Source: Planctomycetales bacterium (GTDB taxonomy: Bacteria > Planctomycetota > Planctomycetia > Isosphaerales > Isosphaeraceae). From it: DNA of 32,912 bases. The stretch spans positions 1 to 32,912 of the forward strand of contig DAIDHB010000057.1 in NCBI GenBank assembly GCA_027452145.1, in the 5' to 3' direction. Shown here one piece after another: positions 8,586 to 16,176 of this stretch. The notes beneath the pieces are model-generated. The model did no database searches and was not told where the DNA came from. It saw only the letters and a list, made by a program, of their open reading frames with translations. Every line of letters starts with the position of its first letter. Position 1 is the first letter of the stretch. A program made the position numbers and the translations under genes.

Positions 8586-8666
8586 GGCAGGTCCCGCGCC
8601 TCGCGAGGCGCGATCCAGCATTTTGTTCCAGTCGCCGCAATCGGGTCGTGGGAGAGAGGATCAGCC

Positions 8667-10442
8667 GTGGCCGCCATCGATGACCGTCAGACGTCGCCCA
8701 GAACCGCTTCCAAGCCGATGACCGGGGCCGATGTCCTGGTCGAGTCGCTGGCACGGCACGGGGTCGAGGTCGTCTTCGCCTACCCGGGCGGCGCCAGCAT
8801 GCCCATGCACCAGGCGCTGACGCGCTACCGCGACCGGATTCGCACGATCCTCCCGCGGCACGAGCAGGGGGGAATCTTCGCGGCCGAAGGCTACGCGCGG
8901 GCCACCGGTCGGCCGGGCGTGGTGATGGCGACCTCGGGGCCCGGGGCGCTCAACCTGGTCACCGGCCTGGCCGACGCCAAGCTCGACTCGGTCCCCCTGG
9001 TGGCGATCACCGGCCAGGTGCCGACCCACGTCATCGGCACCGACGCCTTCCAGGAGACCCCGATGGTCGAGGTCTCCCGGGCGATCACCAAGCACCATTA
9101 CCTCGTCCCGCACGCCCGCGACATCGCGCGGATCGTCAAGGAGGCGTTCCACCTGGCCAGCACGGGGCGGCCCGGCCCGGTGCTGATCGACGTCCCCAAG
9201 GACGTGCAGAACACGATCGTCCCCAACCCCGATTATTCGGTCGCCATGGACCTGCCCGGCTACCGCCTGCCGGGCCCGCCCCCGGAGTCGAAGGTCGCCG
9301 AGGTCCTCGCCGCCATCCAGGCCAGCCGCCGGCCGATCATCTACTGCGGCGGCGGCGTGATCGCCTCCGACGCGGCCGAGGAGCTGCGCGAGTTCGCCAA
9401 CAAGACGGGAATCCCCGTCGCCATGACCGTGCACGGCCTGGGCTCGGTCCCCAGCGACCATTACCTGTCGCTCAACATGCTGGGGATGCACGGGACCGTC
9501 TACGCCAACTACGCCATCAATGAGGCCGACCTGCTCCTGGCCTTCGGCGTCCGGTTCGACGACCGGGTCACGGGCAAGCTCAGCGAGTTCGCCAAGCACG
9601 GCAAGATCGTCCACGTCGACATCGACGCCTCGGAGATCAACAAGAACAAGTTCGCGCATATCCCCGTGCACACCGACGTGCGGTCGTTCCTCCGCGCGAT
9701 CAACCCGCTGGTCGCGGCGGGCGACTGGCGGCAGTGGCATCAGCAGGTCGACGAATGGCGCGCCGGCGAGCCGATGACCTACGACCAGCGGGATGACGTG
9801 ATCATGCCGCAGTACGTCATCGAGCAGTTCTCGGCGCTCACCCAGGGCGAGTTCATCATGACCACGGGCGTCGGCCAGCACCAGATGTGGGCGGCGCAGT
9901 GGACGAAGTTCAAGCACCCGCGCACCTGGATCACCTCGGGCGGGCTGGGCTCGATGGGCTACGGACTCCCCGCCGCGATGGGCGCGCAGGCCGCCTTCCC
10001 CGACGCCCTGGTCGTCGACATCGACGGCGACGGCAGCTTCGTGATGAACATCCAGGAGCTGGCGACCGTCTACTGCGAGAAGCTCCCCGTAAAGGTCATC
10101 GTGCTGAACAACCAGCACCTGGGCATGGTCGTGCAGTGGGAGGACCGGTTCCATCAGGGCAACCGGGCCCACACCTATCTCGGCCCGATCGACCTCCCCG
10201 AGGCCACCGGCAAGGGGGAGACCGAGCTGCCCGAGACGCTCTATCCCGACTTCGTCACGCTCGCCCGCGGCTTCGGCGTCGCCGCGCGGCACGTCTCGAA
10301 GAAGAGCGAGGTGGTCGATGCCCTGAAGGAAATGATCGCCCACCCCGGGCCTTATGTCCTCGACGTGCTCGTCCCCTACCAGGAGCACGTGCTGCCCATG
10401 ATCCCCGCCGGGATGACGGTGCGCGAGATCATCAAGTCATAG
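8667..10442 (+). CDS. ilvB: Acetolactate synthase, large (catalytic) subunit
   Basis: A 591-residue thiamine-diphosphate enzyme that condenses pyruvate with pyruvate or 2-oxobutyrate, the first common step of branched-chain amino acid synthesis. It starts at GTG 8667 with GGAGAGAGGA about 6 bases upstream. The N-terminal domain has [13 protein letters not shown] and the catalytic Glu in RHEQGG, then [15 protein letters not shown], typical of the anabolic FAD-containing form. The C-terminal ThDP/metal motif is [14 protein letters not shown] with downstream [16 protein letters not shown]. Length and motifs are complete. The regulatory subunit gene ilvN does not follow, which is unusual for operon-coded ilvBN. 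The TAG stop is the first three bases of a heptamer array. Confidence 0.95.
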   Translation: MAAIDDRQTSPRTASKPMTGADVLVESLARHGVEVVFAYPGGASMPMHQALTRYRDRIRTILPRHEQGGIFAAEGYARATGRPGVVMATSGPGALNLVTGLADAKLDSVPLVAITGQVPTHVIGTDAFQETPMVEVSRAITKHHYLVPHARDIARIVKEAFHLASTGRPGPVLIDVPKDVQNTIVPNPDYSVAMDLPGYRLPGPPPESKVAEVLAAIQASRRPIIYCGGGVIASDAAEELREFANKTGIPVAMTVHGLGSVPSDHYLSLNMLGMHGTVYANYAINEADLLLAFGVRFDDRVTGKLSEFAKHGKIVHVDIDASEINKNKFAHIPVHTDVRSFLRAINPLVAAGDWRQWHQQVDEWRAGEPMTYDQRDDVIMPQYVIEQFSALTQGEFIMTTGVGQHQMWAAQWTKFKHPRTWITSGGLGSMGYGLPAAMGAQAAFPDALVVDIDGDGSFVMNIQELATVYCEKLPVKVIVLNNQHLGMVVQWEDRFHQGNRAHTYLGPIDLPEATGKGETELPETLYPDFVTLARGFGVAARHVSKKSEVVDALKEMIAHPGPYVLDVLVPYQEHVLPMIPAGMTVREIIKS

Positions 10443-10467
10443 GGGACAGGGGATAGGGGTTAGGAGA
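10440..10467 (+). repeat. Heptamer array beginning at the ilvB stop codon
   Basis: Four contiguous units TAGGGGA, CAGGGGA, TAGGGGT, TAGGAGA. The first three bases are the ilvB stop codon. An inverted relative faces it at 10558-10599. Confidence 0.9.
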
Positions 10468-10557
10468 GCGGGCATTTCGTACTCGCCCCGCCGACCTCGG
10501 AATCCCACTGCACAGCCGCCCGAGCGAATGACGCCCGGACGGAGAGGCGTCCCCGAC

Positions 10558-10599
10558 TTTCCTAACCTCTAAGCCCTAATCCCGATTCCCAACCCACTA
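10558..10599 (-). repeat. Heptamer array beginning at the stop codon of the NtrC-like gene
   Basis: Read on the minus strand, six contiguous units: TAGTGGG, TTGGGAA, TCGGGAT, TAGGGCT, TAGAGGT, TAGGAAA. The first three bases (10599-10597) are the TAG stop codon of the convergent regulator gene. The two arrays can pair imperfectly across the 90-bp spacer, so they could act as a bidirectional terminator without a U-tract. Confidence 0.9.
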
Positions 10600-12282
10600 C
10601 TGCACCCACATCGGCTCGTCGATGAGGAGCCCGTACTTCTTCATCTTCTTGTAGAGCGTGGTGCGGTTGATGTCGAGGACGCGGGCGGTCTCCTGGCGGT
10701 TCCAGTTGAAGGCCTGGAGCGCCTGGATGATGATGCGCTTCTCCGGCTCCTCGAGGGCCTCCTTGAGCGGGCGGATGCCCATGGGGAGGTGAGGCTTGGG
10801 GGTGCCGCCGTTGCCGCGATTCTGGCGGTGATGATTGAGGATGGGGGCCAGGTGGCTGGACGAGATCCGGGGGCCGGTGCACATGGCGACGGCCCGCTGG
10901 ATGGCCGCCTCGAGCTCGCGGACGTTGCCGGGCCAGTCGTGGCGCTTGAGGATATCGAGCGCGTCGCGGGAGAAGCCGGTGACGGCCTTGCGGAACTCCT
11001 GAGCGTAGCGGGCGCGGAACGCCTCGGCGAGGAGCTCGATGTCGGTGCCGCGGTGCCGCAAAGGCGGCGGGGTGAGCATGACCACGCTGATGCGGTGGTA
11101 CAGCTCCTGGCGGAAGCGGCCCTGCTCGATGAGTGCGGGCAGGTTCTCGCTGGTGGCCATGATGAAGCGGATCTCGCCGGGAGAGGCCGCGTGGCCGGCG
11201 AGGGCGCCGTAGTCGCGGAATTGCAGGTCGCGCAGCAGGTGGAGCTGGGCCGAGACGGACAGCGCCGCGACATCGTCGAGGAAGAAAGTGCCGCCGCGGG
11301 CCTGGGCGACCCTGGCGGCCCAGATCGGGGCGGTATCGACGGGCTGGGGGGGCGGCGTCGCCTCGGGATCGTCGTTGTCCTCGGTGTCGAGCTCGTCGGC
11401 CAGGCCGGCGGCCTCGGAGACGATGAAGGGGCGATCGGGTCCGCTGCCCAGGGCGTGAATCAATCGGGCGAGGAGCGACTTGCCGGTGCCGGGCTCGCCC
11501 GAGATCAACACGGGGGAGCGGGACGGCGCGATGGTCGCGGCCAGCTCGATCACCTGCCGCCAGGACGGGTCGTTGCCGATGAGTCCCAGCTCGCGGACGA
11601 CCCCTTCGAGGCGATGCGCGGAGAGCAGGACCGTCGAGGGAGCGTGGATGGCCGGATAGCCGGCGCCGGAGGATGGGCCGGCTGCCGGGGTGTCGAGGAG
11701 CGGAGCCGTCCGCCCCGCCCCGGGCCAGACGGCGCCGGCCACCGCCGGCGCGGGCATGGCCATCACGGTCGGGCCTCGGGCCGTTGTCGTCGCGGCGGAG
11801 GCAACCTGGGAAGCCGGGGCAGCAGAGGCAACCGGGGAAGCCGGGACGGCGTTGGCCTGCGGCATCCCGGACCCCGATGCCGCAGTCATCTCGCCCAGGC
11901 GGGCCTCGCACTGCTCGAGTGCCTGGAGCACCGCCGCGCGAAGCTCGGCGGCCGGCACCGGGTACTTCAGCACGGCCATCGCACCGAGCCGAAGCGCTTC
12001 CTTGGCACGCTCGGGATGCAGTCGGGGGAAGAGCAGGACCACGGGCACCTCGCGGTGCTTCCGTCGGACGTAGGTGAGGAGTTCCAGGGCCTCCCCGTCG
12101 GCCGGATCCACCCCGGCGAGGACCAGGTCGATGTTCTCTCGCTCCATCAGGCGAACCGCTATCCGATCGTTGGCCGCTTCCTCGATGATGTGGCCCAGCG
12201 ACTTCAGCATCGAAGTCAACAACGCCAGGCCGGCGGGATCCGGGTAGAGGATCAGGATTCGGAGCTTGTGCATGGAATTCAT
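10597..12282 (-). CDS. NtrC-family-like regulator with degenerate receiver and no GAFTGA
   Basis: A 561-residue protein: receiver-like domain (1-125), Ala/Pro-rich linker (130-225), AAA+ domain (225-470) and a C-terminal Fis-type helix-turn-helix (NWNRQETARVLDINRTTLYK). The receiver seems unable to accept phosphate: the Asp position in DLVLAGV is Gly57, the acidic pocket reads LYPDP, and the switch Thr position is Phe85; only Lys106 remains. The AAA+ domain has Walker A GEPGTGKS (262-269), Walker B GTFFLDD with Asp in place of Glu, and the arginine region RFRQELYHR. The loop that should hold GAFTGA, which contacts sigma-54, is replaced by an acidic Pro-rich stretch (about 295-318). It probably binds DNA but may not activate sigma-54 promoters. 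Start could also be Met4. Confidence 0.88.
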   Translation of the reverse strand: MNSMHKLRILILYPDPAGLALLTSMLKSLGHIIEEAANDRIAVRLMERENIDLVLAGVDPADGEALELLTYVRRKHREVPVVLLFPRLHPERAKEALRLGAMAVLKYPVPAAELRAAVLQALEQCEARLGEMTAASGSGMPQANAVPASPVASAAPASQVASAATTTARGPTVMAMPAPAVAGAVWPGAGRTAPLLDTPAAGPSSGAGYPAIHAPSTVLLSAHRLEGVVRELGLIGNDPSWRQVIELAATIAPSRSPVLISGEPGTGKSLLARLIHALGSGPDRPFIVSEAAGLADELDTEDNDDPEATPPPQPVDTAPIWAARVAQARGGTFFLDDVAALSVSAQLHLLRDLQFRDYGALAGHAASPGEIRFIMATSENLPALIEQGRFRQELYHRISVVMLTPPPLRHRGTDIELLAEAFRARYAQEFRKAVTGFSRDALDILKRHDWPGNVRELEAAIQRAVAMCTGPRISSSHLAPILNHHRQNRGNGGTPKPHLPMGIRPLKEALEEPEKRIIIQALQAFNWNRQETARVLDINRTTLYKKMKKYGLLIDEPMWVQ

Positions 12283-12820
12283 TCTCGCGTCAGGTGCTCG
12301 TGCCGTCGCCCAAGACCCGTCGGTCCTCCATGAATGGTGTGGGAGTCTTACGCCGCGACGGCGGGTGGGGATCCAACCCCGACCCCCGTCGCATCCACTC
12401 GCCGGCCGAGGTGCATCCTCCTCGATCGCCCCGCCGGCCCGCCGGGCCCATCGACCCCTTCATCCGCTCGCGGGCCTCGCAGCCTGCCGGTCGGGTCGAC
12501 CGCCTCGTTGTTCTGAAGAAACGAGTATGTCACGGAGGCAGCATCGTCAAAGTCCACTCGGAAGAAGGGCCGCTCCGACGCGGCGACCGACCTGAGTCGG
12601 TCAGGCGAGTCTGGTTCTGTGCGGAACGGGGCGTCGTCTTGTGATGATAGTCCAGTCACGGTAGTCAGGCGGAAGGGCACGAGGGTATCGAGCCCGGCGA
12701 GTCGGCCGGGGGCACGACCGGCCGCCGGAAGTCATCATACCGCTTCGCCGGGTCCGGAAGCGGTGTCCATTTGACTAGTTCCTCATTGGCCCGATGCCTC
12801 CGAGTGGGTCGCAGATTCCT
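12283..12820. other. Intergenic region, no gene recognised
   Basis: About 540 bp upstream of the NtrC-like gene and downstream of the recombinase gene. Open frames here have no motif. A short hairpin CCGCTTC/GAAGCGG (12740-12763) lies beyond the recombinase stop and might end its transcript, but has no T-run. A weak minus-strand promoter candidate is listed separately. Confidence 0.6.
12524..12550 (-). promoter_or_regulatory. Weak promoter candidate for the NtrC-like gene
   Basis: Minus-strand TTGACG (12550-12545) and CATACT (12529-12524), spacer 15, which is short. It would give a leader of about 235 nt. No -24/-12 sigma-54 element was noticed in this gap. Confidence 0.25.
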
Positions 12821-13705
12821 TCAGGCTCGCGGATGTGCGTCATGATATATATCGAGAATCCGGTCCTGTGTGACGTGGGTGTAGATCTGCGTGGTGGTCA
12901 GATTCCGGTGCCCCAGGAGCTCCTGGACGCTGCGGAGATCGGCCCCGCCGTCGAGCAGATGGGTCGCAAAACTGTGGCGCAGGGTATGCGGGCTGGCTGT
13001 GTCCAGCAGCCCGGCCCGGAGCAGGTGGCCTTCCAGAATACGGCCGACGCTGCGGGTTGTCAGGCGGCCGCCGCGCTGGTTGAGGAAGACTGCCGAGTCG
13101 CGGGGCTGTTTCGGCTGTCGCAGTGGCATCCAGCGTCGCAACCACCATGCCGCGACCTCACCAATTGGGCAGAGCCGCTCGCGGCGGCCCTTACCCCGGA
13201 CCCGCACCAGATCGCTCGCATCGTCCAGGTCGCGTACATCCAGCCCGACCAGTTCGCTCACCCGCAGTCCGCCCCCGTAGAGGGTCTCGAGCATCGCCCG
13301 ATCCCGCACCCCGGGGGCCGTGTCGACCGGGATTCCGTCCAGCAACCGGATCACCTCGTCCACGCGGAGCAGTCGCGGCAACCGCTTCGCCTGCTTCGGA
13401 TTACGTAGGCCGGCGGTCGGATCGGCGGTAACCAGTCCCTCCCGCCGCAGGAACCGAAAGAACGATCGCAGGCTCGCGAGCCGGCGAGCGATCGTACTGG
13501 GGGCATATCCTCGACCCGCCAGCCAGGCCGAGTAACGCCGCAGACGGCCCGGATCCACCGCCGACGGGTCACTCCCCTCGCCGGCGGCTTCCTCGAGATA
13601 GCTCGCGTAAAGGCCCAGGTCATCCTCGTACGACCGGATCGTGTGCGCGGAGGCCTGGCGTTCCGACCGCAGGTGCTCGATGAAGGCGGCAACGGTACGG
13701 TGCAT
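12821..13705 (-). CDS. Tyrosine recombinase of the XerC/XerD family
   Basis: A 294-residue site-specific recombinase, normal length for Xer proteins that resolve chromosome dimers at dif. The start at 13705 is preceded by GAGGAGGGG; sequence further upstream in frame is not Xer-like. The N-terminal SAM-like core-binding domain (about 1-95) has ASAHTIRSYEDDL. The catalytic set is complete: Arg148 (GGLRVSEL), Lys172 (RGKGRRER), His240 and Arg243 (PHTLRHSF), His266 (LLGHRNL) and Tyr275 (TTQIYTHV). XerC and XerD cannot be separated from one sequence. It lies 670 bp from a tRNA gene, but the conserved Xer length argues for the housekeeping role over a phage integrase. Confidence 0.9.
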   Translation of the reverse strand: MHRTVAAFIEHLRSERQASAHTIRSYEDDLGLYASYLEEAAGEGSDPSAVDPGRLRRYSAWLAGRGYAPSTIARRLASLRSFFRFLRREGLVTADPTAGLRNPKQAKRLPRLLRVDEVIRLLDGIPVDTAPGVRDRAMLETLYGGGLRVSELVGLDVRDLDDASDLVRVRGKGRRERLCPIGEVAAWWLRRWMPLRQPKQPRDSAVFLNQRGGRLTTRSVGRILEGHLLRAGLLDTASPHTLRHSFATHLLDGGADLRSVQELLGHRNLTTTQIYTHVTQDRILDIYHDAHPRA

Positions 13706-14360
13706 CAGTCCCCTCCTCGTCAGATCGCCGGGTCGGCCGGTCCACTGCGGCCGGCCTTCGGGGATCGCCGTCGGAATGCGACCGGCTGCGCCTTCGAGTG
13801 GCGCCGGGATGCCCATCCCTTATTCATCGGATTGCAGCCCCAGCGACCTCCACGGGCGCGGTCTGCCACGGCCCGGTCCGTCCCGGCCAGCAAGAGAGAA
13901 TTAGGTCGACTGGAGAAGCCTCAGATCGCCGTCTTCGCGTCTCGTTCCGTCGATCGAGTGGGCCGGACCGTCTGTTCCGCGGCCCAGCGATCGCGCCCGC
14001 GTCCCGATCGGAACTCGCGGTGCGAATCGTACGGATTGTCTTCGATTCTGTCTCGAATGACAACAGACGAACTGCAGCAAAGGGCCTTTTTCTTTATTCC
14101 TCCCCTGCTTCCCCTGTTCCTTCCGACAGCCCGAACATCCCGATCGGCCTCGTGGAATGTTTCGCACAACAAGACGTAAAATGTTGCCAAAGCAGTCTGA
14201 TGTTGGTCGGAAGAATGGTTGATCTGGAATGCCAATGCGACTCGAAGCGGCGTCCGGCCGGGGGAGTCATGATCGTGTCCGCGATGGGGATTGCATGGCG
14301 GGTGGCCGAGCTCCGGCGAAAAACGGGATCGTTGCCCTTCCCCTGGCGGGGGGAGCGCGC
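13706..14360. other. Intergenic region, no gene recognised
   Basis: About 655 bp between the recombinase start and the tRNA gene. It is less GC-rich than its surroundings, especially 14030-14200. No open frame shows a family motif and no hairpin with T-run was found. It probably holds the control regions of both flanking genes. Confidence 0.55.
14035..14063 (-). promoter_or_regulatory. Candidate promoter reading toward the recombinase gene
   Basis: Minus-strand TTGTCA (14063-14058) and GACAAT (14040-14035) with a 17-base spacer. About 330 nt upstream of the recombinase start, so the leader would be long. Confidence 0.3.
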
Positions 14361-14366
14361 TATAAT
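14361..14366 (+). promoter_or_regulatory. Consensus -10 box of the tRNA gene
   Basis: A perfect TATAAT ends 5 bases before the mature 5' end of the tRNA, so transcription should start at or within a base or two of the tRNA itself, leaving almost no 5' leader for RNase P. No good -35 is seen at 16-18 bases upstream; the GGCGGGGGGAGC spacer is very GC-rich. Confidence 0.6.
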
Positions 14367-14371
14367 CCCTG

Positions 14372-14444
14372 TGCGCCGTGGAGCAGCGGCTAGCTCGCCA
14401 GGCTCATAACCTGGAGGTCGTAGGTTCGATTCCTACCGGCGCAA
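14372..14444 (+). tRNA. tRNA-Met (CAT), initiator type
   Basis: A full cloverleaf folds: a 7-bp acceptor stem (TGCGCCG with CGGCGCA, discriminator A), anticodon stem CCAGG/CCTGG around loop CTCATAA with anticodon CAT, and T arm CGTAGGTTCGATTCCTACG-like with GTTCGATT. CCA is not encoded. Initiator features are the A11:T24 pair (GAGC/GCTC D stem) and the general match to formyl-Met tRNA. Two details deviate from the common bacterial initiator: position 1:72 is T:A, a weak pair in place of the C:A mismatch, and the anticodon stem has AGG/CCT where GGG/CCC is usual. Elongator Met is less likely because of A11:T24. Confidence 0.92.
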
Positions 14445-14464
14445 CTTCCGAAGCTTCCCGTCAG

Positions 14465-14498
14465 CCCTCGATCCTGCCAGGATCGAGGGTTTTTTTTT
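14465..14498 (+). terminator. Intrinsic terminator after tRNA-Met
   Basis: A 10-11 bp perfect stem (CCCTCGATCC at 14465-14474 with GGATCGAGGG at 14480-14489) and a run of nine T (14490-14498). It is the clearest rho-independent terminator in the window and ends the tRNA transcript 20 bases downstream of the mature 3' end. Confidence 0.93.
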
Positions 14499-14636
14499 GG
14501 TCCGGCCGGGAAAGTGGATGCGGGCGCGTCGAAAGTTGCGGCCGGACTGTCCCCGTGATAAGCTTTCCGGGGAGCCGAGCGAGCCCATCTCAAATCAATC
14601 CGTCCGAGTTATTGCGGACCGCCGGACTCGAGGCGC

Positions 14637-15101
14637 ATGGCCGATCCCAAGCTGTATGACGACGAGACGTTGACCTATCGGCTGATCCTGCCGCGCGACG
14701 CGAACCACCACGGGACGCTCTATGCCGGCGTGCTCCTGTCGTTCGCGCTCGAGGCGGGCTATGCCACGGCCTTCCGGGCCGCCGGGCTCAACGCCAACCT
14801 GGTGCTCAAGCGGGTCCTGGACCTCCGCTGCTACGAGCCCGTCCCGGTCGGCCGGGTGGTGCAGATCCGCGGCCGCGAGATCCATCGTGCCCGCGCCCAG
14901 ATCGTCGTCGCCCTGTGGGGCTCCTCCCTGGAGGAAGGGGATGGCCCCTGGATGGACGGCCTGATGCAGTTCGTTCAGGTCGATGCCACAGGCCGCCCCG
15001 AGCCGCTCGACGACGAGCCCGACGACGAGCCCCTCCCGCTGCCGGCCCCGTGGTCGTCCCTGCGAGATCGGGCTCGCAAGCTCCTCCACATCCGCCAGTA
15101 G
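14637..15101 (+). CDS. Hotdog-fold acyl-CoA thioesterase family protein
   Basis: A 154-residue protein of the YciA/4HBT-like hotdog group, which hydrolyses acyl-CoA thioesters. The N-terminal motif DANHHGTLYAGVLLSFALEAG matches the conserved strand-turn-helix in which Asn and Gly precede the central hotdog helix, and the acidic residue of the helix (Glu) is present. The middle has the paired strands VGRVVQIRGREIHRARAQIV. The C-terminal 35 residues are acidic and Pro-rich, then basic. GAGG lies just before the ATG. It is a single gene between the tRNA terminator and a convergent Rrf2 regulator. Substrate not inferable. Confidence 0.82.
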   Translation: MADPKLYDDETLTYRLILPRDANHHGTLYAGVLLSFALEAGYATAFRAAGLNANLVLKRVLDLRCYEPVPVGRVVQIRGREIHRARAQIVVALWGSSLEEGDGPWMDGLMQFVQVDATGRPEPLDDEPDDEPLPLPAPWSSLRDRARKLLHIRQ

Positions 15102-15171
15102 GATTCCGGAATCGCGGGCCGGGTCTGGGTGGACGAGACGGGGCGGAGGCCGCCCGAGAGCGGGTCGCCGG

Positions 15172-15621
15172 TCAGATCACCCAGTCGTCGACGCGGACGC
15201 GTCGGCGCTCGTGCTCGTCGCGGACGAGGTCGGCGAAGGTCGTCTGGTCGACGACCTCGGAGATGGCCAGGCGGAGCCTCGTCCAGAAGGCGAAGAAGTG
15301 GCAGCCGTCTGGGAAGTCGCAGGCCTTCGGGCGGGACAGGCTGACGCAGTCCACCGGCGCGATCGGCCCGTCGACGAACCGCATGATCTCGCCCACGGTG
15401 ACCTGCTCGGCGGACCGCGCCAGGCGGTAGCCGCCCTCAGCGCCGCGGCGGCTCTGAACGAACCCGCCCCCCTTGAGCTGGTTGAGGATGACCTCGAGGA
15501 ACCGGGTCGGGATCTGCTCTTTCTCGGCGATCTCGGCAATCTTCATCGGTTCGTCGCCGTGGCGCTCGGCGAGGACGTACATCGCCCTGAGTGCGTAGTA
15601 GCATTTCGACGAGACGCTCAT
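15172..15621 (-). CDS. Rrf2-family transcriptional regulator with three-Cys cluster site
   Basis: A 149-residue winged-helix regulator. ATG 15621 is preferred over GTG 15627 because GAGGA lies about 9 bases upstream of the ATG. The N-terminus MSVSSKCYYALRAMYVLAER and the recognition region IPTRFLEVILNQLKGGGFVQ are classical Rrf2, followed by the wing RRGAEGGYRLAR. Cys92, Cys101 and Cys107 form C-x8-C-x5-C, close to the Fe-S ligand sets of IscR, NsrR and RirA, with His108 directly after the third Cys. It therefore may sense iron, Fe-S status, oxygen or NO. No isc/suf genes are adjacent; targets unknown. It converges on the thioesterase gene. Confidence 0.9.
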   Translation of the reverse strand: MSVSSKCYYALRAMYVLAERHGDEPMKIAEIAEKEQIPTRFLEVILNQLKGGGFVQSRRGAEGGYRLARSAEQVTVGEIMRFVDGPIAPVDCVSLSRPKACDFPDGCHFFAFWTRLRLAISEVVDQTTFADLVRDEHERRRVRVDDWVI

Positions 15622-15810
15622 CAGCACCGTTCCTCGGGGCCGCGTCTCCCGGGAACCTTCGAGCTCGACGCTCGAGGAAGGCGGCCGGGGAAATGGGATG
15701 CACGCGAACGGTCAACGGACCGCCCGACGGTTCGAGCCACCGACGAATCCCCCGGAACTGGCGAGCCTCGCCGGCACGACGGGACCGATCGGAAAGAACG
15801 GGGACCTGGC

Positions 15811-16176
15811 TTACCGACGCTCAGCCTCGAGCCAGCCCAGATCGAGCGGGATACTCTCCGCGTCCACCGGCAAGGGGACGACGGCCTCCCGCAGCCGCCT
15901 GGGCTCGGCGACCAGCAGCCCGCGGCGAACGGCGCAACACAGGCAGAGCTTCTCCTCGTGGCGATGGACGTAGATCTCGCCGTCGAGCAGGCGGTGGTAG
16001 AAATCCTGCCCCGGCATCATCATGTAGCAGAACTCCTTGGCGTAGCCGGACTTCACGCTGATCTGCCAGCCGGGCTCCGCCAGGTACATCCGGCGGAGCG
16101 GCGGGACCTCGCGATCGTCGGACGTCTCATCCACTTCTTCCTGAGGGGCGGAGAACGGCTCGGAGGCGTAGCTCAT
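15811..16176 (-). CDS. 121-aa protein at the end of the HTTM operon
   Basis: A soluble 121-residue protein of unknown family. Its ATG (16176) overlaps the TGA of the HTTM-DCC1 gene as ATGA, so translation is likely coupled and the products are probably needed together. The N-terminus is acidic (EEVDETSDDREV); the core is MYLAEPGWQISVKSGYAKEF followed by YMMMPGQDFYHRLLDGEIYV, and a cysteine pair occurs in KLCLCCAVRRG. No signal peptide or membrane segment. I do not recognise it. The CxCC could bind metal or exchange disulfides with the DCC1 domain of its neighbour, which is speculation. Confidence 0.75.
   Translation of the reverse strand: MSYASEPFSAPQEEVDETSDDREVPPLRRMYLAEPGWQISVKSGYAKEFCYMMMPGQDFYHRLLDGEIYVHRHEEKLCLCCAVRRGLLVAEPRRLREAVVPLPVDAESIPLDLGWLEAERR

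Noticed and set aside
8661..10388. 575-codon minus-strand frame opposite ilvB
   Set aside because: Mirror image of ilvB codon bias (Val/Gly/Asp/His-rich), no family motif.
10789..12333. 514-codon plus-strand frame opposite the NtrC-like gene
   Set aside because: Same kind of antisense shadow; the minus strand carries Walker motifs and a helix-turn-helix.
12821..14444. Recombinase gene near a tRNA gene as the end of an integrated element
   Set aside because: The recombinase has housekeeping Xer length and motifs, the tRNA 3' end is not duplicated in the window, and no phage or plasmid genes are present.
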